A DNA stretch of 64,000 nt from Pseudomonas sp. Irchel 3E20. Its GTDB lineage: Bacteria; Pseudomonadota; Gammaproteobacteria; Pseudomonadales; Pseudomonadaceae. Shown here piece after piece: positions 46,763-55,149 of this stretch; the stretch's first letter is position 1, and each line of letters starts with the position of its first letter. The notes beneath the pieces are model-generated. The model searched no databases and had not been told where the DNA came from. It worked only from the letters and a program-made list of their open reading frames with translations. The DNA lies in NCBI RefSeq assembly GCF_900187645.1, contig NZ_FYEE01000009.1, positions 62,001 to 126,000 on the forward strand, read 5' to 3'. Both the position numbers and the translations under genes were made by a program.

Positions 46763-47652
46763 CAGTCGCCTCCACCACCCAGCCGGCTGCCCCAGCCGAG
46801 CTTGGTCCGGCACACTTCGTAGTAGTTGTGGTCCAGCGGGTGGATCAGGCGCAGCTTCTGGGATTTCTTGCTGACGGTGATGGTGTCGCCCGGCGCGCAG
46901 GTGAAATGGTTCTGGCCGTCGCAGGACACCTGCGGGTAGATCTGCATGTCCTTGGACACGACGATTTTCAACTCGCTGTTGCCATCAACCACAATCGGCC
47001 GCCCAGACAGAGTGTGGGGGTACATCGGCACGATCACGATGGCGTCGAGCTTGGGGTGCATGATCGGTCCGCCCGCCGACAGGGCATAGGCCGTGGAGCC
47101 AGTGGGCGTAGCGACGATCAGGCCGTCGGCCTTTTGACTGCAGACGAACTGGCCGTCTATATAAAGCTCGAATTCGATCATGCGCGTCGATTTGCCGGGG
47201 TGCAGCACCACGTCGTTCAGCGCATCGCCCTGGCCGATGGCTTCGCCGTGGCGGCGCACTTCGGCTTGCAGCAGGAAGCGGTTTTCCACCAGGTAGTGGC
47301 CGTCGAGCACTTCGGCGACCTTGATTTCCAGCTCATCGGGGCGGATATCGGTCAAGAAGCCCAGGCTGCCACGGTTGATCCCCAGCACCGGCACGTTATG
47401 CCGCGCCAGCGCCCGGGCGGCGCCCAGCAGGCTGCCATCGCCGCCGACCACAATAACCATGTCGCAGACTTCGCCCAGCATCTTGCGCGAGGAGGTTTGC
47501 AGGCCATGGCCGGGCAGGACTTCGGCAATGGTGTCCTCGAGGATCACGTGCATGTGCCGTTCGAGCAGAAAGCGTTTGAGCCGGCGTACCGTGTCGAGAA
47601 CCTGAGAACTGCCCAGGCGACCGATAATGCCGATATTGCGAAATTGCTCCAT
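46762..47652 (-). CDS. nadK: NAD kinase
   Basis: 296 residues; phosphorylates NAD to NADP in the cytosol. The catalytic GGDGS motif lies in VIVVGGDGSLLGAARAL. NE/D-type motif and nucleotide site follow: GINRGSLGFLTDIRPDE, then ATPTGSTAYALSAGGPIMHP. AGGAG precedes ATG 47652, which follows the divergent DUF1853 start by 101 bases. It heads a six-gene leftward run ending in pepN. Confidence 0.96.
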   Translation of the reverse strand: MEQFRNIGIIGRLGSSQVLDTVRRLKRFLLERHMHVILEDTIAEVLPGHGLQTSSRKMLGEVCDMVIVVGGDGSLLGAARALARHNVPVLGINRGSLGFLTDIRPDELEIKVAEVLDGHYLVENRFLLQAEVRRHGEAIGQGDALNDVVLHPGKSTRMIEFELYIDGQFVCSQKADGLIVATPTGSTAYALSAGGPIMHPKLDAIVIVPMYPHTLSGRPIVVDGNSELKIVVSKDMQIYPQVSCDGQNHFTCAPGDTITVSKKSQKLRLIHPLDHNYYEVCRTKLGWGSRLGGGGD

Positions 47653-47753
47653 GGGGCTCCTGCAGGGTTCGGGGCAGCAAAAAGAAGGGATTATGGGCGA
47701 AAGCGCGCCGCAGACAAAACTCTTTCCCCGGCATAAAAGACTATGCTCGCACA

Positions 47754-48689
47754 ATGATCCTGTTTCCCGACTTGCTCAACCTCCCCCGACAGTTGCGCCA
47801 CCCCCGGGTCCGCGACCTGGCCTGGGTCATCCTCGCACCGCCGATGCTGGCGCAAACCCCATGGCCCCAACGCCATCCCCTGGCGGGCAGCGACTGGGTG
47901 CACACACCCGGCCAATTGGCCGATTGGCTGCACAGCCTCGATGCAGAGCCAGCGGCGTTGCTGCATTGGCTCGACCTGCACCCTACGCGACGCCTGGGGG
48001 TGTACTACGAACGGCTCTGGCAATTTGCGGTGCAGCAGGCGCCCGGCATTGAACTGATCGCCGCCAACCTACCGATCCGCCGCGAAGGCCACACCTTGGG
48101 CGAGCTGGACATGCTGCTGCGCGACCGCGACGGCGTGCATCACCTGGAGCTGGCGATCAAGCTGTATCTGGGCCCACAACAGGGCGACGGCCAGGATGCC
48201 GCGCAATGGCTGGGGCCGGGCTGCCACGACCGACTGGACCGCAAACTGGCGCACCTGTGTCAGCACCAACTGCCCATCTCATCGCGGGCGGAAAGCCGCG
48301 AGGTGCTGGCGGCCCTGGACATCCAGCCTCTCGCTGCGCATCTGTGGCTGGGCGGTTATCTCTTGTATCCGTGGCCCGGCGTCGCTCAGCCCCCCAGCGG
48401 CGCCCATCCCCTGCATCTACAAGGCCGCTGGCTGCACCAACGCGACTGGCCCGCATTCGCGCGCCAGAGCCCTCCCGGCCGCTGGCAACCCCTGCCCCGC
48501 CACGCCTGGCTGGCGCCCGCCCACTACAGTGCCGAAGAGGTCTGGGACAGCGAGCAACTCCACGCATGGCTGCTTGAACTGGCCCCACAGGCACCCGCGC
48601 AACTGCTGGTGCGCCTGAGCGAGACCGCGACAAACCAGTGGGAAGAAGCCGAACGCCTGTTCCTCGTCGCCGACCAGTGGCCGGCCTGA
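47754..48689 (+). CDS. DUF1853 family protein
   Basis: 311 residues, cytosolic. It matches the DUF1853 family, with N-terminal FPDLLNLPRQLRHPRVRDLA and a nuclease-like core ELDMLLRDRDGVHHLELAIK. The E-x-D...E-x-A-x-K arrangement resembles PD-(D/E)XK enzymes, so a DNA-acting role is possible but untested. It is divergent from nadK and followed after 58 bases by the DUF2970 gene. Confidence 0.85.
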   Translation: MILFPDLLNLPRQLRHPRVRDLAWVILAPPMLAQTPWPQRHPLAGSDWVHTPGQLADWLHSLDAEPAALLHWLDLHPTRRLGVYYERLWQFAVQQAPGIELIAANLPIRREGHTLGELDMLLRDRDGVHHLELAIKLYLGPQQGDGQDAAQWLGPGCHDRLDRKLAHLCQHQLPISSRAESREVLAALDIQPLAAHLWLGGYLLYPWPGVAQPPSGAHPLHLQGRWLHQRDWPAFARQSPPGRWQPLPRHAWLAPAHYSAEEVWDSEQLHAWLLELAPQAPAQLLVRLSETATNQWEEAERLFLVADQWPA

Positions 48690-48747
48690 AGCCGCCACGC
48701 AGGGCTGGTCTATGCTTGGGGGCACCCACCCGACAGACGAGGGATGT

Positions 48748-48966
48748 ATGGACGACCCCATCGACAATAAGCCGCCCAGTTTCTGGCAGATGCTGCACAG
48801 CGTCATGGCGGCGGCGTTCGGCGTACAAAGCGGCAAAAACCGCACGCGGGACTTCACCCATGGCAAACCCAGCCACTTCGTGGTGCTGGGCATTCTCTTT
48901 ACCGCCGTGTTCGCCCTGACCCTGTTCGGCATTGTCAAACTGGTGCTGCACCTGGCCGGGCTTTGA
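48748..48966 (+). CDS. DUF2970 small membrane protein
   Basis: 72 residues. A cytosolic N-terminal part with SFWQMLHSVMAAAFGVQSGK, the family hallmark, and one C-terminal helix (VVLGILFTAVFALTLFGIVK). The function is unknown. ATG 48748 was preferred to an upstream ATG at 48712 because homology starts there. It converges with the binding-protein gene, whose stop is six bases away. Confidence 0.85.
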   Translation: MDDPIDNKPPSFWQMLHSVMAAAFGVQSGKNRTRDFTHGKPSHFVVLGILFTAVFALTLFGIVKLVLHLAGL

Positions 48967-48972
48967 TTCGGT

Positions 48973-50055
48973 TCAGTGCATCAGGGTTTGCAGGCTGAAC
49001 GGGTAGCGATAGGACAGCGGCCGCCCCTTCGCGGAGAAACTGCGGAAATCCACACCGTATTGGGGGCTGCTGCCCAGCGCCAACAAACGTTGCGCCAGTG
49101 GGCGACTAATCAATTGCAACAACCGCGCCTGGCGATCGCGGCCCCCGTAGCGGCGGAAATCCACCCCCTGGTCATAGTCATACAACTGCACCAGGGCCCA
49201 GCCACCGAGGCTGAAGTGCCCGCCCACCAACACACTCAGGCGCCCATCCAGCAACGCCTGTAACGCGGGCGGTGACGTATTGACCGCACTGAACAGCGCG
49301 CCCTGCCCGGGCTTGCCGCCCGTCTCGGCGTACGCCTGCATCGCACCGAAGGCCATCTCATCATTGGCCGACCACACCAGCGAAACCCCCGGATAGCGCT
49401 TGAACAACATCCGCGCCTGCTCATAGGCGCGCTCGTGGGTCCAGGCGCCATACACCAACTGGCGCAAACGCACCTCAGGGTGCTCGGCCAGGGCCCGCAT
49501 CATGCCCTTCTCACGCAATTGCGCCGACGGGGTGATCTTCAACCCGGAAAACGCCAGCAACTCGATGGTCTGGCCCTTGGCGACGCGGGGATGTTTGCGG
49601 ATCAGTTCCTTGAGCATCAGGTAACCGCCCTCCTCGTCGTTGGACACCAGGCTACCGAGCCAATCGGGGTATTTGCTCTCCAGGTCGCCCAGCAAGCGTG
49701 TCTGGTCGGCGGTCAGCGAGTTATTGACGATAAACAGCTTCACCCCGCTGCCCTGGGACAGGCGCAGGATTTCCGGGGCCACATACTGTTCATTGACGAA
49801 CACCAGGTAATCCGGACGGTCCGGGCCTTGCAGCGCCTCGCGGGCCTGCTGCAGGTTGAGTTGGGGTTGGCGCTCGGAGTAGAGGATCTTGAGGTCCATG
49901 CCCAGATCCTTGGCGGCCGCCTGCATGAATTGCGAGTAACTGACCCAGAAAATCTCCTTGCTCGTCCCCGGATTGAGGAACAGCACGGAAGCCGCCTGCG
50001 CACAGGGCATCCAGGCGCCCAGCGCCAGCAGCACAACGCAATACAACTTGGACAT
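48973..50055 (-). CDS. Periplasmic substrate-binding protein (type 1 fold), orphan
   Basis: 360 residues. The signal peptide MSKLYCVVLLALGAWMPCAQ ends AQA, followed by a two-lobed fold of the LacI/ribose-binding type. Segments include FLNPGTSKEIFWVSYSQFMQ, LFIVNNSLTADQTRLLGD and SLVWSANDEMAFGAMQAYAE. The ligand may be a sugar or autoinducer-like molecule. No ABC permease or ATPase gene is adjacent, so it may serve a distant transporter or a sensor kinase or cyclase. The Shine-Dalgarno before ATG 50055 is weak. Confidence 0.85.
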   Translation of the reverse strand: MSKLYCVVLLALGAWMPCAQAASVLFLNPGTSKEIFWVSYSQFMQAAAKDLGMDLKILYSERQPQLNLQQAREALQGPDRPDYLVFVNEQYVAPEILRLSQGSGVKLFIVNNSLTADQTRLLGDLESKYPDWLGSLVSNDEEGGYLMLKELIRKHPRVAKGQTIELLAFSGLKITPSAQLREKGMMRALAEHPEVRLRQLVYGAWTHERAYEQARMLFKRYPGVSLVWSANDEMAFGAMQAYAETGGKPGQGALFSAVNTSPPALQALLDGRLSVLVGGHFSLGGWALVQLYDYDQGVDFRRYGGRDRQARLLQLISRPLAQRLLALGSSPQYGVDFRSFSAKGRPLSYRYPFSLQTLMH

Positions 50056-50171
50056 GGTGATGCGAGCCCCGGAAATTAGCCGTGCATGATAGCAAGCCAA
50101 TAGCCAACCACTTGCACAATAATTGCCGTTTTTGTCCGACAATCGTCGGGAAAGGGCCCGTAGATAGGGAG

Positions 50172-50285
50172 TTACTGGTGGCTGACCCAAAAAATCGCGG
50201 TCGAAACCACCAGGATTATCAGGAAGAGAATGGCCCATGCATCGACACTGCTATCGCTTTTCCTGGCCTTGGTAGGGTTGCTCAT
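50172..50285 (-). CDS. Candidate small membrane protein, 37 aa
   Basis: Basic N-terminus MSNPTKARKSDSSVDAWAI followed by a single helix LFLIILVVSTAIFWV and a short tail SHQ. AAGAGG lies seven bases before ATG 50285, a strong site. The charge and helix layout resembles bacterial single-pass regulatory peptides. It is divergent from cysI and follows another tiny hydrophobic frame. No family is recalled with certainty. Confidence 0.55.
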   Translation of the reverse strand: MSNPTKARKSDSSVDAWAILFLIILVVSTAIFWVSHQ

Positions 50286-50305
50286 TGCATCGCCTCTTGT
50301 CGGTT

Positions 50306-50392
50306 TTATCGGTGAGTGCATAAACACGCCACCACAGTTAAGCCGACGATTGCCCCCACCACAAATACGGGTATGGCAATAATCAGTCTCAT
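50306..50392 (-). CDS. Candidate tiny hydrophobic protein, 28 aa
   Basis: Frame MRLIIAIPVFVVGAIVGLTV and eight more codons, almost entirely one membrane helix. It ends 20 bases before the start of the 37-residue protein on the same strand. The ribosome-binding site is weak, so this may be a real partner peptide or a chance frame. Confidence 0.35.
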   Translation of the reverse strand: MRLIIAIPVFVVGAIVGLTVVACLCTHR

Positions 50393-50533
50393 TAGGCGAT
50401 TTGGTTCTTTACATATACTAAAACATCACTTTTACGCATAACCATGAACTGTTATCTTGCGCCGGCTCCGTTGGGAGTGCGCGGCCGTGCGCGCAGATGT
50501 GCTGTAGCTAAGCAGCCTGAGAACAGGACTTAT

Positions 50534-52192
50534 ATGTACGTATACGACGAGTACGATCAGCGGATCATCGAGGACCGCGTCAAGCAGTTCCGGGATCAGA
50601 CCCGACGCTATCTGGCAGGCGAGCTGAGCGAAGAAGAATTCCGCCCCCTGCGTTTACAGAATGGCCTCTACATTCAGCGTTTCGCCCCGATGCTGCGGGT
50701 AGCGGTGCCTTACGGCCAACTGACTTCGCGCCAGACGCGGATGATGGCCAAGATCGCTCGCGACTACGACAAGGGCTACGCCCACATCAGTACCCGGCAG
50801 AACGTGCAGTTCAACTGGCCTGCCCTGGAAGACATCCCCGACATCCTCGCCGAACTGGCCACCGTGCAAATGCACGCTATCCAGACCAGCGGCAACTGCC
50901 TGCGCAACGTCACCACCGATCAGTTCGCCGGCGTGGCCGCCGATGAGCTGGTGGACCCGCGCCCCTGGTGCGAGATCGTGCGCCAGTGGACGACCTTCCA
51001 CCCCGAGTTCGCCTACCTACCGCGCAAGTTCAAGATCGCCATCAACGGCTCGACCTCGGACCGCGCCGCCATCGAAGTGCATGACATTGGCCTGGAGCCG
51101 GTGCACAACGCTGCGGGCGAACTGGGTTTTCGCGTGTTGGTCGGCGGCGGCCTGGGCCGTACCCCGGTCGTCGGCGCGTTCATCAATGAGTTCCTGCCCT
51201 GGCAAGACCTGCTCAGCTACCTCGACGCCATCCTGCGGGTCTACAACCGCTACGGGCGTCGCGACAATAAGTACAAGGCGCGCATCAAGATTCTGGTCAA
51301 GGCCCTGACACCTGAAGTCTTCGCCCAGAAAGTCGACGCCGAGATGGAACACCTGCGCGGTGGCCAGACCACCTTGACCGACGCCGAAGTGCACCGTGTT
51401 GCCCGCCACTTCGTTGACCCGCAGTACAAGGCCCTGGCTGACCACAGCGGCGAACTGGCCGAATTGGACAAGCAGCACCCAGGCTTTGCCCGTTGGCGCG
51501 TACGCAACACCCTGGCCCACAAAAAACCGGGCTATGTGGCCGTAACCCTGTCGCTCAAGCCCACCGGTGTCGCGCCGGGCGACGTCACCGACAAGCAACT
51601 GGACGGCATCGCCGACCTGGCCGAGCGCTACAGCTTCGGCCAACTGCGCACTTCCCACGAACAGAACATCATTCTAGCGGACGTCGAGCAGAACCAATTG
51701 TTCAGCCTGTGGACCGAACTGCGCGAGCAGGGCTTCGCCACGCCGAACATCGGCCTGCTGACCGACATCATCTGCTGCCCGGGTGGCGACTTCTGCTCCC
51801 TGGCCAACGCCAAGTCGATCCCCATCGCCGAATCCATCCAGCGCCGTTTCGATGACCTGGACTACCTGTTCGATATCGGCGAATTGGACTTGAACATCTC
51901 CGGCTGCATGAATGCCTGCGGCCACCACCATGTCGGCCATATCGGCATTCTCGGCGTGGATAAGAAAGGCGAAGAGTTCTACCAGGTGTCCCTGGGTGGC
52001 AGTGCCAGCCGTGACGCCAGCCTGGGCAAGATCCTCGGCCCGTCTTTTGCTCAGGATGCGATGCCCGACGTGATTTCCAAGCTGATCGACGTCTACGTGG
52101 AACAACGTACCGAAGACGAACGCTTCATCGACACCTATCAACGTATCGGCATTGACCTCTTCAAGGAGCGCGTCTATGCAGCGAATCATTAA
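50534..52192 (+). CDS. cysI: Nitrite/sulfite reductase, hemoprotein (CysI type)
   Basis: 552 residues; assimilatory sulfite reductase with siroheme and a 4Fe-4S cluster, which makes sulfide for cysteine synthesis. The siroheme/cluster cysteines are C415 and C421 in CCPGGDFC, and C458 and C462 in CMNAC, followed by GHHH. The N-terminal half has AHISTRQNVQFNWP and SGNCLRNVTTDQFAG. ATG 50534 gives the normal N-terminus; the frame is open 30 codons further up without homology. The last 17 bases overlap the DUF934 gene, its usual partner. The flavoprotein electron donor is not nearby. Confidence 0.94.
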   Translation: MYVYDEYDQRIIEDRVKQFRDQTRRYLAGELSEEEFRPLRLQNGLYIQRFAPMLRVAVPYGQLTSRQTRMMAKIARDYDKGYAHISTRQNVQFNWPALEDIPDILAELATVQMHAIQTSGNCLRNVTTDQFAGVAADELVDPRPWCEIVRQWTTFHPEFAYLPRKFKIAINGSTSDRAAIEVHDIGLEPVHNAAGELGFRVLVGGGLGRTPVVGAFINEFLPWQDLLSYLDAILRVYNRYGRRDNKYKARIKILVKALTPEVFAQKVDAEMEHLRGGQTTLTDAEVHRVARHFVDPQYKALADHSGELAELDKQHPGFARWRVRNTLAHKKPGYVAVTLSLKPTGVAPGDVTDKQLDGIADLAERYSFGQLRTSHEQNIILADVEQNQLFSLWTELREQGFATPNIGLLTDIICCPGGDFCSLANAKSIPIAESIQRRFDDLDYLFDIGELDLNISGCMNACGHHHVGHIGILGVDKKGEEFYQVSLGGSASRDASLGKILGPSFAQDAMPDVISKLIDVYVEQRTEDERFIDTYQRIGIDLFKERVYAANH

Positions 52193-52670
52193 GAACAACG
52201 AAGTCGTCGACGAAACCTGGCACTTGCTGCCCAAGGACGCGAGCTTCGACGGCATCTCCAACTGCGACGACCTGATCGTGCCGTTGGCCCTGTGGCGTGA
52301 GCACGGCCACGCCCTCAAGGCCCGCGATGGCGGCCTGGGCGTGTGGCTGGACGCCGACGAGGAAGCCGAGGAAATCGGCGAGGACGTGGGCCATTTCCAG
52401 GTCATTGCCCTGAACTTCCCCGCCTTCACCGATGGCCGCAACTACTCCAACGCCCGTCTGTTGCGTGACCGCTACGGCTATAAAGGCGAGTTGCGGGCCA
52501 TTGGCGACGTGTTGCGTGACCAACTGTTCTACCTGCACCGTTGCGGTTTCGATGCCTACGCCCTGCGCGCCGACAAAGACCCCTACGAAGCCCTTGAAAG
52601 CCTCAAGGACTTCTCGGTGACCTACCAGGCCGCCACCGACGAACCGCTGCCGCTGTTCCGTCGCCGCTAA
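52176..52670 (+). CDS. DUF934 protein (CysI-associated)
   Basis: 164 residues, soluble. Typical N-terminus MQRIIKNNEVVDETWHLLPK and core FPAFTDGRNYSNARLLRDRY of DUF934. The family is nearly always encoded beside cysI and is presumed to help sulfite reduction. AAGGAG precedes ATG 52176, which is inside the cysI end. Confidence 0.92.
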   Translation: MQRIIKNNEVVDETWHLLPKDASFDGISNCDDLIVPLALWREHGHALKARDGGLGVWLDADEEAEEIGEDVGHFQVIALNFPAFTDGRNYSNARLLRDRYGYKGELRAIGDVLRDQLFYLHRCGFDAYALRADKDPYEALESLKDFSVTYQAATDEPLPLFRRR

Positions 52671-52682
52671 GCCTGCGCCCAC

Positions 52683-52722
52683 AAAAAAGCCCTGGACCGC
52701 CACCGCGACCCAGGGCTTTTTT
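52683..52722. terminator. Bidirectional Rho-independent terminator
   Basis: Stem AAAGCCCTGG / CCAGGGCTTT with A6 before and T6 after. It separates the convergent DUF934 (stop 52670) and sohB (stop 52734) genes. Confidence 0.9.
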
Positions 52723-52733
52723 ACACCCGGCGT

Positions 52734-53756
52734 TTACCAGAAACGCTGCTGGGTCAACCGGCTCCACCAGCTCAGGAGCACGCGGTCCACCGAGCCGCTG
52801 GCCGCCATGCCAATGCGTTCCTGCAGGCTTTTACGCTCGGCGTAATGCAGGTGGAACAGCTCGCAGGTTTTCGCCCGTTGCGCCAGGTATTCGTCACTGG
52901 TTTTCAACTCGTCCACCAGTTGCTTGTCGAGGGCCGCGACGCCCAGCCAGACTTCGCCGGTGGCCACTTCATCGATGGCCAGTTGCGGGCGGTAGCGTGA
53001 AACGAAGTTCTTGAACAGTTGATGGGTGATATCCAGGTCTTCCTGGAATTTTTCCCGACCCTTTTCGGTGTTTTCGCCGAACACCGTCAGCGTGCGCTTG
53101 TATTCACCCGCCGTGAGCACTTCAAAGTCGATGTCGTGTTTTTTCAGCAGACGATTGACGTTGGGCAACTGCGCCACCACGCCGATGGAGCCAAGGATGG
53201 CAAAGGGCGCACTGATAATCTTCTGGCCGATGCAGGCCATCATATAGCCGCCACTGGCCGCGACCTTGTCGATACACACGGTCAGTGGAATACCCGCCTC
53301 GCGGATGCGCGCCAACTGCGAAGAAGCCAGGCCATAGCTATGAACCATGCCGCCGCCGCTTTCCAAGCGCAGCACCACTTCGTCCTTGGGCGTGGCCAGG
53401 GTCAACAACGCGGTAATTTCGTGGCGCAGGCTGTCGGTGGCGGACGCCTTGATGTCACCGTCGAAATCCAGGACGAACACCCGCGGCTTGGTATCGGGCT
53501 GTTTCTTCTGCTTTTTCTCGGCCTTGCCCTGGGACTTGCGCAGCGCCTTAAGTTGCTCTTTGCCCAGCAGCGCCTGCTCCAGGCGTTCGCGCAGGTCCTT
53601 GTAGAAGTCGTTGAGCTTGCTCACTTGCAACTGCCCGGACGCCTTGCGCCGGCCCTTGCTGCGCAGGGCGGCGAAACTGGCCAGGACCACCAGAATTGCG
53701 ATCACCAGGGTCACGGTTTTAGCCAAAAAACTTGCATATTCGGCAAGAAAATCCAC
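52734..53756 (-). CDS. sohB: SohB-like inner-membrane protease (S49 family)
   Basis: 340 residues. An N-terminal helix (about 10-30: FLAKTVTLVIAILVVLASFA), a basic linker, then the signal-peptide-peptidase-like domain. Catalytic Ser lies in DKVAASGGYMMAC and the general-base Lys in the region RLLKKHDIDFEVLTAGEYKR. Gly-rich LRLESGGGMVHSYG forms the oxyanion side. It degrades membrane or periplasmic protein fragments. GTG 53756 is the start, with AAGGAG five bases upstream. Confidence 0.93.
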   Translation of the reverse strand: MDFLAEYASFLAKTVTLVIAILVVLASFAALRSKGRRKASGQLQVSKLNDFYKDLRERLEQALLGKEQLKALRKSQGKAEKKQKKQPDTKPRVFVLDFDGDIKASATDSLRHEITALLTLATPKDEVVLRLESGGGMVHSYGLASSQLARIREAGIPLTVCIDKVAASGGYMMACIGQKIISAPFAILGSIGVVAQLPNVNRLLKKHDIDFEVLTAGEYKRTLTVFGENTEKGREKFQEDLDITHQLFKNFVSRYRPQLAIDEVATGEVWLGVAALDKQLVDELKTSDEYLAQRAKTCELFHLHYAERKSLQERIGMAASGSVDRVLLSWWSRLTQQRFW

Positions 53757-53963
53757 GGATGCTCCTTATATAAGCGGTGCGGCGCGACGCACTCTGCCGC
53801 GCAAGGCCCCAGCATACCCACGCGACCGGTCGACGGCCAGCCGCGAAACGCGGGGCAGCCAGTCTCCAACGGGCATTTCAAACAAGCGTATGTTTTTTCA
53901 TTGACAGCTCTTCGCCATCCCCATAACCTCGCCCCACTTACAACGTACCGGGACGACGCGGAC

Positions 53964-54674
53964 GTGGGCAGCATTTACCTGATTCGACATGGCCAGGCCT
54001 CCTTCGGTGCAGACGACTACGACGTGCTGTCGCCGACCGGTATTCGCCAGGCAGAAGTGCTGGGCAGCCACCTGGCGCAACTGGGCTTGAGCTTCGATCG
54101 CTGCCTGTCCGGCGACCTGTTGCGCCAACAGCACACCGCCCGTTCGGCACTGGAGCAATTCAGTGCGGCCGGCATGCCGATACCGCCGCTGGAAATAGAC
54201 CCGGCCTTCAACGAATTCGACGCCGACGCCATCCTCCGTGCCCTGCTGCCCGGCCTATTGCCCGATGAGCCCGAAGCCCTGCATATCCTGCGCAACGCCG
54301 TGCAAAACCGTGGCGAGTTCCAGCGCATCTTTGCCCTTATCATCAGCCGCTGGCTCAGCGGCACCTACGACACCCCGGGCCTGGAAAGTTGGCTGGGGTT
54401 TGTCGGGCGGGTCCAGGGCGGGTTGCAACGTATCCTGGAGCAGGCCGACGACACCCAGAAAATCGCCGTGTTCACTTCCGGCGGCACCATCACGGCCCTG
54501 CTCCACCTGATTATCCAAGTGCCTGCCGCGCAGGCCTTTGAACTGAACTGGCAAATCGTCAACACCTCGCTCAACCACTTGAAGTTTCGCGGTCGCGAGG
54601 TTGCCCTGGCTTCCTTCAACAGTCAGACCCACCTGCAACTGTTGAAGGCCCCGGAACTCATCACCTTTCGGTGA
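53964..54674 (+). CDS. Histidine phosphatase superfamily protein
   Basis: 236 residues, soluble. The catalytic motif is LIRHGQASFGADDYDVL at the N-terminus, with the phospho-accepting His in RHG. The second conserved His region is less clear. GTG 53964 yields MGSIYLIRHGQASF, the normal start; its Shine-Dalgarno is weak. Substrates of this branch are unknown (phosphoglycerate mutase-like). The SCP2 gene follows after 51 bases. Confidence 0.88.
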   Translation: MGSIYLIRHGQASFGADDYDVLSPTGIRQAEVLGSHLAQLGLSFDRCLSGDLLRQQHTARSALEQFSAAGMPIPPLEIDPAFNEFDADAILRALLPGLLPDEPEALHILRNAVQNRGEFQRIFALIISRWLSGTYDTPGLESWLGFVGRVQGGLQRILEQADDTQKIAVFTSGGTITALLHLIIQVPAAQAFELNWQIVNTSLNHLKFRGREVALASFNSQTHLQLLKAPELITFR

Positions 54675-54725
54675 GTGCCGGCTTACTGTGACCCTTGTTG
54701 CAATCAACCCTAAAAGGATCGAACC

Positions 54726-55040
54726 ATGACCTCCGTAGCTGACGCCGTACAAGCAATGAAAGCCAAGTTCAACCCATCCGCCGCTGCGGGCCTGGACTTG
54801 GTGTTCGGTTTCCGTATCGATGAAGAAAAGAACTTCTCCCTGGTCGTCAAGGACAGCACTTGCGAGCTGCAAGAAGGCGTCAACCCTGACGCTCAGGTGA
54901 CCCTGGTGATGGACAGCGAAACCCTGCAAGGCATCGTCAGCGGCGAAACCGACGGCATGCAGGCCTTCATGGGCGGCAAGCTGCGCGCTGAAGGCGACAT
55001 GATGCTGGCGATGAAACTGAGCGAACTGTTCCCAGCCTGA
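54726..55040 (+). CDS. SCP2 sterol-binding domain protein
   Basis: 104 residues, soluble. A single SCP2-like fold (SVADAVQAMKAKFNPSAAAG; VTLVMDSETLQGIVSGETDG; FMGGKLRAEGDMMLAMKLSE). Such proteins bind lipids or acyl chains. AAAAGGA precedes the ATG. The C-terminal part runs straight to a terminator. It may share a transcript with the phosphatase. Confidence 0.9.
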   Translation: MTSVADAVQAMKAKFNPSAAAGLDLVFGFRIDEEKNFSLVVKDSTCELQEGVNPDAQVTLVMDSETLQGIVSGETDGMQAFMGGKLRAEGDMMLAMKLSELFPA

Positions 55041-55059
55041 TTCCCTGGCCGGCCAACAG

Positions 55060-55090
55060 CGAATCCCGCCCTTGTGGCGGGATTCGTGTT
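55060..55090 (+). terminator. Hairpin terminator after SCP2 gene
   Basis: Perfect stem CGAATCCCGCC / GGCGGGATTCG with a 5-base loop, followed by GTGTTT. It starts 20 bases after the stop; the weak T tract lowers the score. Confidence 0.65.
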
Positions 55091-55149
55091 TCTGGGCCTG
55101 CCCGGCGCCTTGGCCTACAATGGCCGCCTCCTTGCCGACCTGAAACCCC

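Larger units (their letters stand above)
50056..50533. other. Intergenic region between binding-protein gene and cysI
   Basis: About 480 bases. Besides two candidate tiny leftward frames (listed), the part from 50393 to 50533 should hold the cysI promoter; it is AT-rich around 50400-50440. I could not confirm a CysB site or promoter hexamers. Confidence 0.4.
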
